Below are positions 55,394 to 64,000 of a DNA stretch of 64,000 bases, in pieces (within the stretch, counting starts at the first letter, position 1; every line of letters begins with the position of its first letter). Position numbers and translations under genes: made by a program. Where the stretch lies: contig JAFLCB010000003.1 in assembly GCA_017302795.1 (NCBI GenBank), positions 214,650 to 278,649 of the forward strand, written 5' to 3'. The notes below the pieces were generated by a model, which saw only the letters and a list, made by a program, of their open reading frames with translations, had not been told where the DNA came from and did no database searches. This stretch comes from Deltaproteobacteria bacterium (GTDB lineage Bacteria; Bdellovibrionota; Bdellovibrionia; Bdellovibrionales; JAMPXM01).

Positions 55394-57019
55394 TTACACG
55401 GGTACGGGCGCTCTCTTCGGGTCTAAGACCGAGTCCTGCGGACTGCCGGCAAGTAGATTTGGATAGTCGGTGTTCCAGTGAATGCCGCGCGATTCTTTTC
55501 GCATCCGTGCACAGCGAACCGTTAAATCTGCGACGGTTGCGATGTTTCGGAGCTCGATCGCGTCTGGATGAAGTTTTTCACGATGGTCCCGGGAAATTTC
55601 ATCTAGAATTACTTTTAATCTCGCTTGTGCGGCGTTCAGCCGACGATCGGATCGCACTATCCCAACATAGTTCCACATCAGGCGGCGAATCTCATCCCAC
55701 ATGTGTGTGATGGCCACTTGTTCCTCGTCTTGATTTCTGTCTTTTGAAGATTCAAGGACCAGACTCCAAGCGCTTTTGGCCCCGGACATATTAGTAGGCG
55801 CGGTTTGCGCTAGCTTTTGAATGACGTCTGAGGCGGCGCGATCCGCGAACACCAAACATTCGAGCAGCGAGTTCGAAGCAAGACGGTTGGCTCCATGAAG
55901 TCCGGTGCATGCCGTTTCCCCTGCTGCGTAAAGACCATCTAAATCAGTTCTGCCGTTTTCATCCGTGACGACGCCGCCGCAAAGATAATGAGCAGCAGGT
56001 ACGATGGGAATGGGTTGTTTCGTTAAATCAATTCCGAATTCTAAACACCGCTTGTAGATGACAGGAAAACGTTCGCGAAGGTATTCCGCGGGGCGATGTG
56101 AGATATCAAGGAACATGCATTCTGCGCCGGTTTTTTTCATCTCGGCGTCGATTGAACGGGCGACAATATCTCGCGGAGCTAGCGAACCCAAAGGGTGATA
56201 ACGTTTTGCAAAAGCTTCGCCGGCTTGGTCGACGAGCTCTCCGCCTTCGCCGCGAATAGCTTCGGTGATCAAAAAGTTTCGCGCGTTGGGATGATAAAGG
56301 CAGGTCGGGTGGAACTGCATAAATTCGAGGTTTGCCACCCGGGCTCCTGCTCGCCAGGCCATGGCGATGCCGTCGCCCGTCGCACCAGACCAGTTGGATG
56401 TGTAGAGATAGGTTTTTCCCGCTCCACCTGCCGCAAGCATCGTGAAGCGCGAGAAAATGTCGAGGCTCTTCCATGTTGCGCGATCAAAAACGTGGGCCCC
56501 CGATATTCTGCCATCACCTTGAATCAGATCTACCGCGAAGTGATCCTCGTAAATTTCTATATTCGGGTTTTTTCGAACAATGGCGAGTAGACTTTCGTGA
56601 ATATCTTGTCCGGTGTGATCCTGAACATGCAGGATTCGCCGGTGACTATGGCCGCCTTCGCGGGTGAGGTCGATTTTTCCTTCGGGGCCAGTGACATCAA
56701 ACTTTACGCCCCAACCAATAATCTCGCGGATCACCGATGGTGCTGATTCTACCACCAGTCGCACAGCCGACTCTTTGCAGAGGCCGGCGCCAGCCACCAG
56801 TGTGTCTCGGATATGGGATTCGAAATTATCGTCGTCACCCATCACGGCAGCGATGCCGCCTTGGGCCATTGATGTGTTGGTTGCCGGTGCTTGAGATTTT
56901 GAAATCACAACCACCTTGCCATAGGGCGCGACTTTCAAGGCAAACGCGAGCCCCGCGAGCCCTGAACCAATCACGAGAAAATCACAGACTTCGTTGCGGT
57001 GGTTTGCTGTCGTACTCAT
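55394..57019 (-). CDS. nadB: L-aspartate oxidase
   Basis: Oxidises L-aspartate to iminoaspartate in de novo NAD synthesis, with FAD. The protein has 541 residues from ATG 57019; an in-frame start at 57091 would add 24 residues and is not needed. Motifs are VIGSGLAGLAFA (FAD-binding), GGHSHRRILH, LAAGGAGKTY, EFMQFHPTCLY and GLHGANRLASNSLLE. All match NadB rather than fumarate reductase or succinate dehydrogenase, which also share this fold. nadA and nadC are not in the window. Confidence 0.93.
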   Translation of the reverse strand: MSTTANHRNEVCDFLVIGSGLAGLAFALKVAPYGKVVVISKSQAPATNTSMAQGGIAAVMGDDDNFESHIRDTLVAGAGLCKESAVRLVVESAPSVIREIIGWGVKFDVTGPEGKIDLTREGGHSHRRILHVQDHTGQDIHESLLAIVRKNPNIEIYEDHFAVDLIQGDGRISGAHVFDRATWKSLDIFSRFTMLAAGGAGKTYLYTSNWSGATGDGIAMAWRAGARVANLEFMQFHPTCLYHPNARNFLITEAIRGEGGELVDQAGEAFAKRYHPLGSLAPRDIVARSIDAEMKKTGAECMFLDISHRPAEYLRERFPVIYKRCLEFGIDLTKQPIPIVPAAHYLCGGVVTDENGRTDLDGLYAAGETACTGLHGANRLASNSLLECLVFADRAASDVIQKLAQTAPTNMSGAKSAWSLVLESSKDRNQDEEQVAITHMWDEIRRLMWNYVGIVRSDRRLNAAQARLKVILDEISRDHREKLHPDAIELRNIATVADLTVRCARMRKESRGIHWNTDYPNLLAGSPQDSVLDPKRAPVPV

Positions 57020-57180
57020 AACTCTTGGTTCTAGCGCGAGCAGTTTACCCGTGTCACCTTCCTCGACGGAGGTCCTGAACTGATGGTTCAATTTCCGTCA
57101 ACTCGACGCTCGTCTTGCCGGGCGCCAGGTATGAAACTAGACTTTTAAAAGGAGAATCATTCTCGGGAGTTAAATCATTG

Positions 57181-59553
57181 ATGAAGGTATCAAAGTTGGC
57201 CGATCCAAACGCGAAGCCAGTTTCAAGTCGACTCCCGAAAGAGCCCCTGGTCGTCGCAGCGCTCATTGTGTCTGTTTCGGTCGCGATTGCTGTGGGCGGC
57301 ATCGTTTTTAAGACGCGCGATTCACTTAGCCGAGATCGCGTTGAACTTCTTGCGGATTCGAACGCAAAGCAGGTAGCGCCTCTTCGGCGAGTCGTGCAGC
57401 AGCGATTGGCGCAGGACCGAACACGCTTAATTCAATTCGCTGGGTCGCGAGCGATTCAGGGCCCGGGTCGCGTTCGGTTTTTTGGCGATTTCGCAATGGT
57501 TGCGATGTTGATGCCGACAACTGGGGGCCAATGGTCACTGAGTTGGATCGAAAAAGGTCCGCTGTACACGGAGCTTCAAAACGACAAAGTCATGATCAGT
57601 CAGGACCAAGAGCTTTCGCTTTTGCGCAGTATTCCGTTTGACCGCATCCGAGAGGGCGATCTGCACTGGCAGAGATTGTCGGATTCAAGTGGAAGACCTG
57701 TTTGGTCGATGGCGGTGAGTGTTGAAACTCAAACTGCAGCAGCAGGCAGCACCCCGACAACCTCCGCACTTCCTGAGGGCACCGACTACCAATCTGTTCA
57801 GGTGGGGACTGGAGGACGGGCGGTCGTCGTAGGATTCTTCGGAAGAAATCCACTTTTATCAGCAACCGAGGACTTCATAGGTTCTTCCTCCACGGCCTTC
57901 GTTATTGATAGTCGGGGATATGCAGCTACTCATTCGAACAAAGTGATGATCGGTGCGTTGTTGAAAGACGACCCATCCGTAAAGGAAGTTTTTTCGGCGC
58001 GGTCTTCAGCAGGAGCGACCCGCTACCAGACAGCGGCCGGCGCAAAAATTTTTTCGGCCTTCGAGCAAGTTGATCGGTCAAATCTTTACGTCGTCATGGC
58101 AACGGCCGACACGGTTTCGGGAGTTGCGGGACAGAGCTTCGGAAAAACGGCGATTACGACCGGAGCCCTGGCGATTGCCGTAGGTCTCATTTTAGTTTTT
58201 GCTTGGGGCGGCCAGTTGATTCCAAGGGTGGGATCCGAGTCGGGACGAGCTCCAAGAGACGAGATCGTTCCGCCAAATGAACTCCTAACAGGTGCGTCCG
58301 ATGGGGCGACAAACCAGTTTGACCGTGCGGAAACCTTCGGAAGACCTGACGCTTTGCGAGCTCCGGCATACGGGGGACGACTTGAAGTTTTAGAAATGCC
58401 TTTGGATCTGACGAATCAGAAGTCGTTTGGCGGAGCGAATGCCACAAGTGAGTCGGGGGAAGAAAAGCGCCGAAATTCGATCGCAGTGGCGCAAGAAAAA
58501 AGTACTTACACTCGTAAGCTTGTCGAGGGACTCGAGAAAACTATGCGGGAGCCGCTTCTTGCCGCTATGGCACACACTCAGCTTTTGAAATCAAAAGCCG
58601 GAGATTCGCCTCATCCTGAGCTCATGCTTGAAATCGCGGACCACGTGAGTGCTGTCGACCGTGATCTTCGAAGAGCGAAAGAGCTGATTGATCACCTCGC
58701 TGCGCTCGCAAACGTAGCGCCACCGGGCGCTAATGAGAAAGTCGAGCTTCAGTCTGTCGTACAATCCGTCATGGATTCTCAGCAGGAGAAGTTAGACGAA
58801 GATGGAATTAAGCTTAGCCTCAAGCTTACCTCCGTCCCTCTTGTTCACGGTCGTGAGGATTCTGTACGCAACGCAATTAACGAAATTGTTGTTAATGCCC
58901 GAAGAGCTCTATCTGGTAGATCCGCGAAAACTTTAAATGTGAAATTGGAAGACGGTGGCGAGTCTTTGATGCTGACGATTTCCGACAACGGCGTCGGGAT
59001 GAATCGCGAAACGAGATCGCAAGCGTTTGAACCATTTTTTCGAGAGTTTGAACATCCCGATGCGCGAGGCCTTGGCTTGGCGTCAGTGAAATCGATGATG
59101 CAAAGCCAAGGTGGCACAGTTGAAATTGCGAGTTCGCCTGGTGAAGGCACGTCGTTAATATGTCGCTGGCCGGTGTCTCGTAAAGAGCGGGAATCTTTCG
59201 AGACCAAGGAAGCAGCGGATCGTTTAGCCGAAAAAGCTTTGAGTGTTGAGGCCAGCGTCGAGGCCAATGTCGTCGAGCGCGCTCAACAGACCAACGCATC
59301 GGTCGTGAGTCTCGTGAAAACGACGGCGGATTTCAGCGATGAAGGAGCCGTTGTACTCGGCGGGAAGACCCCTCTCTCCGACGATCAAATGGCGGCATTG
59401 CCGCCGCTTCCCTTGGATGTCGATGATGACGACAACTGGACATTCGAAAATTCGAATCCGTCGTTGAGAGTCTCGCAAACAATCAGCGACACAGCCATCA
59501 GCCGTTCAAACGAGCCGACGGAAATTGCAATTCGACCTGTTAAACGAGATTAG
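57181..59553 (+). CDS. Membrane histidine-kinase-like protein lacking the canonical His
   Basis: A 790-residue protein from ATG 57181. It has a membrane helix at about residues 20-41, an extracytoplasmic sensory part, and a second helix near residue 325 (ALAIAVGLILVFAW). A low-complexity linker then leads to a HisKA-like region. There the usual SHELRTPL is read EKTMREPL near residue 452, so Lys replaces the phospho-acceptor His. The ATPase is intact: NEIVVNA, DNGVGM, FEPFF, RGLGLASV and GEGTSL. A C-terminal tail of about 110 residues follows. It probably works as a non-canonical sensor with the next gene, 24 bases away. Confidence 0.85.
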   Translation: MKVSKLADPNAKPVSSRLPKEPLVVAALIVSVSVAIAVGGIVFKTRDSLSRDRVELLADSNAKQVAPLRRVVQQRLAQDRTRLIQFAGSRAIQGPGRVRFFGDFAMVAMLMPTTGGQWSLSWIEKGPLYTELQNDKVMISQDQELSLLRSIPFDRIREGDLHWQRLSDSSGRPVWSMAVSVETQTAAAGSTPTTSALPEGTDYQSVQVGTGGRAVVVGFFGRNPLLSATEDFIGSSSTAFVIDSRGYAATHSNKVMIGALLKDDPSVKEVFSARSSAGATRYQTAAGAKIFSAFEQVDRSNLYVVMATADTVSGVAGQSFGKTAITTGALAIAVGLILVFAWGGQLIPRVGSESGRAPRDEIVPPNELLTGASDGATNQFDRAETFGRPDALRAPAYGGRLEVLEMPLDLTNQKSFGGANATSESGEEKRRNSIAVAQEKSTYTRKLVEGLEKTMREPLLAAMAHTQLLKSKAGDSPHPELMLEIADHVSAVDRDLRRAKELIDHLAALANVAPPGANEKVELQSVVQSVMDSQQEKLDEDGIKLSLKLTSVPLVHGREDSVRNAINEIVVNARRALSGRSAKTLNVKLEDGGESLMLTISDNGVGMNRETRSQAFEPFFREFEHPDARGLGLASVKSMMQSQGGTVEIASSPGEGTSLICRWPVSRKERESFETKEAADRLAEKALSVEASVEANVVERAQQTNASVVSLVKTTADFSDEGAVVLGGKTPLSDDQMAALPPLPLDVDDDDNWTFENSNPSLRVSQTISDTAISRSNEPTEIAIRPVKRD

Positions 59554-59577
59554 CCTCGAAAGGTAAGAGGACTTAGC

Positions 59578-61200
59578 TTGAGTGTTTCGCTAGGCGAACG
59601 ACGCAGAGAATTTCAAGTGCTCGTAGTTGATCGGGACGATCAGCGGCGCGAGCGAATTCTTGATTGGCTCACTGAACTTGGCTTTGGTTCTGTACAAATC
59701 GCGGCTGCCCCCGATTCTGCGGCGAGCTTCGCAGATGCCCAGCCTCCACACATTGCGCTGGTGTCGATGTCCTCTACAGCAGAGGCAATCTCCGAGGCGA
59801 GGCAAACTGCGGAAAAGCTTCGCAAAGTGAGCCGGGAAATTCAGGTGGTTTTTTACGCCACAGATTCCGCTTCATTGGCCGCGTCCAGAACGCTGGCATT
59901 ACAAATAGCCTCGGATGCAACTATCTGGGATATAATGGAACTTCCCTTTGAAAATGACGGCGCTATCCACAGTCACGCCTGCAAAGAAGCTCTAATCTTG
60001 ACAATGGACCGAGTCTGTTCACGGCTCTATTATCAATTTGAAACCGAATATTGGAAAAACCGGTGGGAAAAGTCCGCACCAAAAGATGGGAAAGATCCTG
60101 TTGCAGTTCGCGATCGCTTGTATGCCTGCGTTCAGGAGTTTTCAAAAGTTCGTGATTTGGAATCCGTGATCAAAACTGCGGCGCATGCTTTTTCCCGAGT
60201 CATCGACGGAAGGACTGTCATTTACTTCCGTTGGGTCCCGATAAGAAATTCGCTGGTCGTATCGCACCTCGAAGCCGCCCCGGACCAGCGAGCAAAGGGC
60301 TTAGGATTTTCAGTTTCGGAAATGAAAGTTTTCAAAACTCCATTGGAATTCAAAGCTTTGCGTGAGTTTACAAAAGACGTATTCAAGGCTGATGACTACA
60401 CGACACTTCTTCACGGTGTGCCTGACGACCCGACCGGTCTTTTCGTCTTGCTTGGTTCTGGGATCTCCGTCGGTGGCAAAGATGAGTTCGAAGCGATTGC
60501 GTTTCTTTTTGATTTAACTTGGAGTCGTCTTGAGGCCGTACGCGACAGGCACGCACTTGAACGGGTTGATCGCGGAACTGGTCTGCCTAACAAAAAGGCG
60601 GTCGCCGAATCGATGGAATTTGAATGCGTTCGCGCGAGGCGGCTGCGCCATCCGTTTTCCGCTGCGGCAATTGAAATTGGTGTCGGGACAAATTCAGATT
60701 CCGCCGAAACTGATGCACCGACTTCGAGTTTATCGACTTCGCGGCACTCGGGATTCGAAGCTATGCTTGGCCCGACCCACGAGGCCATCATGAAGATTGT
60801 CGGCCAAACCCTTAGAAGGGCACTTCGTGGAACGGACTATGTCGCTCGAGTCGAACGCAGTCGGTTCGCGGTCCTCATGCCGCACACATCTGTCGCAGAA
60901 TCGGTTGGCGTCATCGATCGAATGTGTCGCCTCATCGAGAGACTTCAATTACCGGCCCTCGAGTCTGCCGGCATTCCGCGACTTCGAGCGCGCGCCGGCG
61001 TCGCGGAATATCCCCGTTTGTCCAGCGATGCTGATGGACTTATGCAAGCAATGGAAGATGCACTGACAGCGGCTTGGTCTGGACTTGGAACCTCGGGAGT
61101 GCGAGTAATGGTCCATGAAGTTTCGCCTGGATTTCATGCTGACTTTGAGCCTCAAATGCCCTCGCAACCCACCATTCCTGGTACCACCAATCGCACATAG
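59578..61200 (+). CDS. Degenerate receiver-GGDEF protein
   Basis: A 540-residue cytoplasmic protein with a TTG start after AAGAGG. The first 120 residues have the receiver fold (VLVVDRDDQRR), but the phospho-acceptor position reads ALVSMSS, Ser instead of Asp. A GAF-like middle follows. The C-terminal GGDEF-type domain begins DRGTGLPNKK. In it the metal-site DxD reads EIG, and GGDEF is replaced by ERSRF near residue 427. No diguanylate cyclase activity is expected. It may bind a nucleotide or partner. Adjacent to the His-less kinase. Confidence 0.85.
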   Translation: MSVSLGERRREFQVLVVDRDDQRRERILDWLTELGFGSVQIAAAPDSAASFADAQPPHIALVSMSSTAEAISEARQTAEKLRKVSREIQVVFYATDSASLAASRTLALQIASDATIWDIMELPFENDGAIHSHACKEALILTMDRVCSRLYYQFETEYWKNRWEKSAPKDGKDPVAVRDRLYACVQEFSKVRDLESVIKTAAHAFSRVIDGRTVIYFRWVPIRNSLVVSHLEAAPDQRAKGLGFSVSEMKVFKTPLEFKALREFTKDVFKADDYTTLLHGVPDDPTGLFVLLGSGISVGGKDEFEAIAFLFDLTWSRLEAVRDRHALERVDRGTGLPNKKAVAESMEFECVRARRLRHPFSAAAIEIGVGTNSDSAETDAPTSSLSTSRHSGFEAMLGPTHEAIMKIVGQTLRRALRGTDYVARVERSRFAVLMPHTSVAESVGVIDRMCRLIERLQLPALESAGIPRLRARAGVAEYPRLSSDADGLMQAMEDALTAAWSGLGTSGVRVMVHEVSPGFHADFEPQMPSQPTIPGTTNRT

Positions 61201-61208
61201 AGTAGGTT

Positions 61209-62357
61209 ATGAATCGCTTTCGGCCCACTTTTGCAGAAGTTAATTTGACCGCACTTGCGTGCAACACCATCGGTATTTTTCGTTCTTTAAACCGCCCCGA
61301 GTTTTTTTGCCCGATGGTCAAAGCAAATGCCTACGGACACGGCGATCTTGTCGTGTCGCGAAAGCTGCGCTCGATCGGGGTCAAGCATTTAGGAGTAGGA
61401 TTAATTGAAGAAGGTATTCATCTTCGCGAAAACGGTGACAACGAATCGGTCCTTCACTTCGGGATGTTTGATCGACAGGGTTTATGCGAAATGCTCGAGC
61501 GACGTCTCACTCCTGTCGTTAGTTCGCTAGAGGCACTTCAAATTCTTATAGAGGAGGCAGAAAAAAAATCCGCGCCTCCCGTTGAGATTCATTTAAAAAT
61601 CAACACCGGCATGAACAGACTCGGTCTCGATCCCGGTGTCGTCGCTAAGGCCGCGAGGTTGATTAGAAACTCGAAGGCATTGAAGCTTTCAGGGGTCGCC
61701 ACCCATTTCGCCAATGGTGAGCTTTTATCGGACCCTGCATCCACGGCAGCTGAACAGCTTCGAGTTTTTGAGTCCAGTGTCGCGGAAATCTTAAAGTCTG
61801 GATTGTCTGGGTTTGCGAAGCACATCGCAAATTCAGATGCAGCTTCCGAACTCGTGGTCATGGGGCTTAAAGGTTACGGTGCACGTCCCGGAATTTCTGT
61901 TTACGGTATTCAGAACTCCGCAAATCTCTTCGATATCGAGCCGATCCTAAAACTGCGAAGCGGCATAGTTCATCTGCAAGACGTACGTCAGGGCGCACGA
62001 GTTAGCTACGGCGGAACATGGATCGCGCCTTGCGATTCTCGAATTGGCATAATTCCGTGTGGGTACGCTGACGGATACAGGCGTGGTCTAGCGGGCTCCG
62101 AAATTCTTGTCCATGGCCAGCGCGTCTCCGTCGTTGGGACGATATGCATGGATTACTTTATGTGCGATTTGACGTCAGTTCCCTTGGCGAAAGTCGGTGA
62201 CGAAGTGATTCTGCTAGGTAAATCGGGCTCAGATAGCGTGACAGCTTCTGAACTAGCGCATCGGCTAGGCACTATCCCATATGAAATTTTGACTGGCCTC
62301 AGCGAGCGAGTTCCAAGGCTTTATAATGACGTAGGGCCGCATAGTAGCTTAACCTAA
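61209..62357 (+). CDS. alr: Alanine racemase
   Basis: PLP enzyme that interconverts L- and D-alanine for peptidoglycan. The protein has 382 residues. The PLP lysine Lys38 lies in MVKANAYGHG and the opposing catalytic Tyr near residue 269 in VSYGGTW. INTGMNRLG, CGYADGY and ICMDYFMCDL are further family motifs. It follows the degenerate receiver gene after eight bases and precedes mlaE by five, so co-transcription is likely. Confidence 0.95.
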   Translation: MNRFRPTFAEVNLTALACNTIGIFRSLNRPEFFCPMVKANAYGHGDLVVSRKLRSIGVKHLGVGLIEEGIHLRENGDNESVLHFGMFDRQGLCEMLERRLTPVVSSLEALQILIEEAEKKSAPPVEIHLKINTGMNRLGLDPGVVAKAARLIRNSKALKLSGVATHFANGELLSDPASTAAEQLRVFESSVAEILKSGLSGFAKHIANSDAASELVVMGLKGYGARPGISVYGIQNSANLFDIEPILKLRSGIVHLQDVRQGARVSYGGTWIAPCDSRIGIIPCGYADGYRRGLAGSEILVHGQRVSVVGTICMDYFMCDLTSVPLAKVGDEVILLGKSGSDSVTASELAHRLGTIPYEILTGLSERVPRLYNDVGPHSSLT

Positions 62358-62362
62358 ACAGC

Positions 62363-63247
62363 GTGAGCCCAAAGACCACACAAGACACTGCATCATTCGG
62401 CGCTCGGTACATGATCGCGCGCGACAAATTCAATCGCGCCTTCGACGGCTTTTTCCTTTGGCTAGCTGTAAAATTCCGTACGTTCATTATTGAAGTTGGC
62501 GAACTTGCTGGGTTTGGTTTACAGGGCTATCGGCTGTTTTTGACCAAACCGTTTCGCTGGCCGGAACTTCTTATTCACATGGAGTTCATCGGTAACAAGT
62601 CGCTTGGAATCATTGTCATGTCCGGTTTGTTCACGGGCATGGCGCTCGCGTATCAGATCTACCTTGGCTTTAAACTTGTCAACGCTGTGTCGCTTGTTGG
62701 CCCAACGGTGGGGATGGGAATTACGCGTGAGCTTGGCCCCGTATTAACGGGATTGATCGTCGCTGCTAGGGCCGGCGGTGCAATGGCAGCTAGGCTAGGC
62801 AGTATGCGGGTCACCGAACAGATAGATGCGTTAGAGGTCATGGGCGTAAATCCCATGCAGTACCTTGTCAGTCCACGTCTCGTAGCTGCGGTGATCGTCA
62901 TGCCTCTATTGACCGGAGTCTTTGATTTTGCGGCGATGTTTGGCTGTTGGTTAGTTTGTATTAAGCTCTTGGGAATGGATGAGGCAGCGTTTTTCGATCG
63001 AACATATTTGTGGCTTGAGCCCTATCATATTTTTGAAGGTCTCTTTAAAGCGGCGGTGTTTGGTGTATTCTTCGCGATTATTTGCACGCAACGTGGGTAC
63101 CTTACGAAAGGCGGCGCAGAGGGAGTTGGCGCAGCTACTAATCGTGGCGTTGTGCTCTCGATGGTCATGGTAATAGCAAGTGACTTTTTTCTGACGAACC
63201 TTATCAACATGTTTTACAACGTCTTTGGGATGAACGGCTGGAAGTAG
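62363..63247 (+). CDS. mlaE: Phospholipid-transport ABC permease MlaE
   Basis: Inner-membrane permease of the Mla system, which moves phospholipids between inner and outer membranes. The protein has 294 residues with a GTG start and a longer than usual polar N-terminus. The hallmark block GITRELGPVLTGLIVAARAG followed by ARLGSMRVTEQIDALEVMG is intact. Several membrane helices follow in the second half. The stop abuts the mlaF ATG without gap. Confidence 0.93.
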   Translation: MSPKTTQDTASFGARYMIARDKFNRAFDGFFLWLAVKFRTFIIEVGELAGFGLQGYRLFLTKPFRWPELLIHMEFIGNKSLGIIVMSGLFTGMALAYQIYLGFKLVNAVSLVGPTVGMGITRELGPVLTGLIVAARAGGAMAARLGSMRVTEQIDALEVMGVNPMQYLVSPRLVAAVIVMPLLTGVFDFAAMFGCWLVCIKLLGMDEAAFFDRTYLWLEPYHIFEGLFKAAVFGVFFAIICTQRGYLTKGGAEGVGAATNRGVVLSMVMVIASDFFLTNLINMFYNVFGMNGWK

Positions 63248-64000
63248 ATGGATATAGTTGAGCTCGTCGACAAACCAGATCTTGCCATCGCGATCAAAGA
63301 TTTGCGGAAATCTTTTGATGGACGCGAATTTGTTCTGAACGGAATGACGCTTGAAATTCCCAAAGGTAAAATCACAGTACTGATTGGCTATTCGGGGACA
63401 GGGAAATCAGTTCTTCTGAAACATATTCTGGGGCTTCTGAAGCCGACCTCTGGATCCATTCGAATTCTAGGACAAGAAATAACGAATATGAACATGGAGC
63501 AGCTTACGAAGCTCCGCAATCGTTTCGGAATGCTGTTTCAATACGCAGCATTATTCGACGATATGACAGCACTCGAGAACGTAATATTTCCGCTCAAAGA
63601 ACATCGCCGGGAGTTGACCAGGGCGAAGATGATTGAAATTGCACGCGCGCGTTTAAAGGAATCAGGACTCGACGAAAAACACTATGCGAAACAACCATCA
63701 GAAATGTCGGGCGGGATGCGAAAGCGTGTTGGTCTTGCGCGGGCTCTTGCGCTCGACCCAGAAATTCTTGTTTATGACGAACCGACGACTGGACTCGACC
63801 CTGTGCTTACGGAAATGGTGGATAATCTAATTGTCTCCACCCATAATTTGAGACAAGGGACGACTTCTGTTGTTGTGAGTCATGATTTGTTTGCAGCATT
63901 CCGAATAGCTGATCACGTCGTGATGCTCGATAGCGGACGAGTTTTGTTACACGGGACACCGCAAGACTTTTTAGATTCTGACATCGATTTGGTGAAGAGA
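63248..64000 (+). CDS. mlaF: Mla ABC ATPase MlaF (3' partial)
   Basis: ATPase partner of MlaE. The ATG directly follows the mlaE stop and the frame runs off the window end after about 251 codons. Walker A GYSGTGKS is at residues 47-54, the Q-loop is MLFQYAALF, the signature is MSGGMRKRVGLARAL, and Walker B is LVYDEPTTGLD. These match MlaF, whose SGGM and YAALF features separate it from importer ATPases. mlaD and further genes would be expected downstream. Confidence 0.94.
   Translation, partial: MDIVELVDKPDLAIAIKDLRKSFDGREFVLNGMTLEIPKGKITVLIGYSGTGKSVLLKHILGLLKPTSGSIRILGQEITNMNMEQLTKLRNRFGMLFQYAALFDDMTALENVIFPLKEHRRELTRAKMIEIARARLKESGLDEKHYAKQPSEMSGGMRKRVGLARALALDPEILVYDEPTTGLDPVLTEMVDNLIVSTHNLRQGTTSVVVSHDLFAAFRIADHVVMLDSGRVLLHGTPQDFLDSDIDLVKR

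Noticed and set aside
1-64000. CRISPR arrays, tRNA, rRNA, prophage or toxin-antitoxin systems
   Set aside because: I looked for regularly spaced repeats, cloverleaf patterns, phage structural genes and small paired genes and saw none that I could support.

Overview
The window reads as a chromosomal segment of a Gram-negative bacterium, most likely a member of Bdellovibrionota or a close relative. Supporting signs are a near-complete division and cell wall (dcw) cluster, outer-membrane lipid genes (lpxH, mlaE, mlaF), many secreted or outer-membrane beta-barrel proteins and lipoproteins, a PEGA-domain Ser/Thr kinase, a TIGR02147-type regulator, and FadL/UPF0164-like porin paralogues. The taxonomic call is inference; there is no rRNA or other decisive marker. 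About 52 protein genes are supported. I saw no tRNA, rRNA, CRISPR array or intact insertion sequence.

Bases 1-21197 (all + strand) hold the dcw cluster: murE (5' end cut by the window), murF, mraY, murD, ftsW, murG, murC, murB, ftsQ, ftsA, ftsZ. Two insertions of non-dcw genes interrupt it. Between murD and ftsW, and bounded by two hairpin-plus-T-run terminators, lies a coupled three-gene operon of exported proteins (5625-9708). The first is DUF2252-like and the third has kinase-like catalytic motifs. Between murB and ftsQ lies a TIGR02147 helix-turn-helix regulator coupled to a lipoprotein. ftsZ ends the cluster with a terminator, followed by lpxH.

Bases 22040-23424 are a small accessory patch. 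It holds a cysteine-rich exported protein, a 5'-truncated DDE transposase remnant, and a 208-bp element bounded by 25-26 bp imperfect inverted repeats around a GC-rich core that can form hairpins. Bases 23425-30975 are a minus-strand run: lipoprotein plus a 47-residue membrane peptide, M3 oligopeptidase, nadK, recN, a TPR/winged-helix regulator and a small CxxC exported protein. Bases 31319-37710 hold a beta-barrel protein, a long-chain acyl-CoA synthetase, the PEGA kinase and coaE.

Bases 37890-44030 hold three paralogous UPF0164/FadL-like outer-membrane proteins, two lipoproteins and a secreted tyrosine-type phosphatase whose ribosome-binding site lies in a perfect hairpin. Bases 44074-50162 encode an AddB-like nuclease and an AddA-like helicase-nuclease. 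Next come two alpha/beta hydrolases, a LolD/LolC-type ABC pair and nadB. The adjacent genes 57181-61200 look like a histidine kinase and a receiver-GGDEF protein, but the canonical phospho-acceptor His, the receiver Asp and the GGDEF active site are all replaced. The window closes with alr, mlaE and the start of mlaF (cut by the window end).

The strongest candidates for undescribed biology are the exported kinase-like operon inside the dcw cluster and the degenerate two-component pair.
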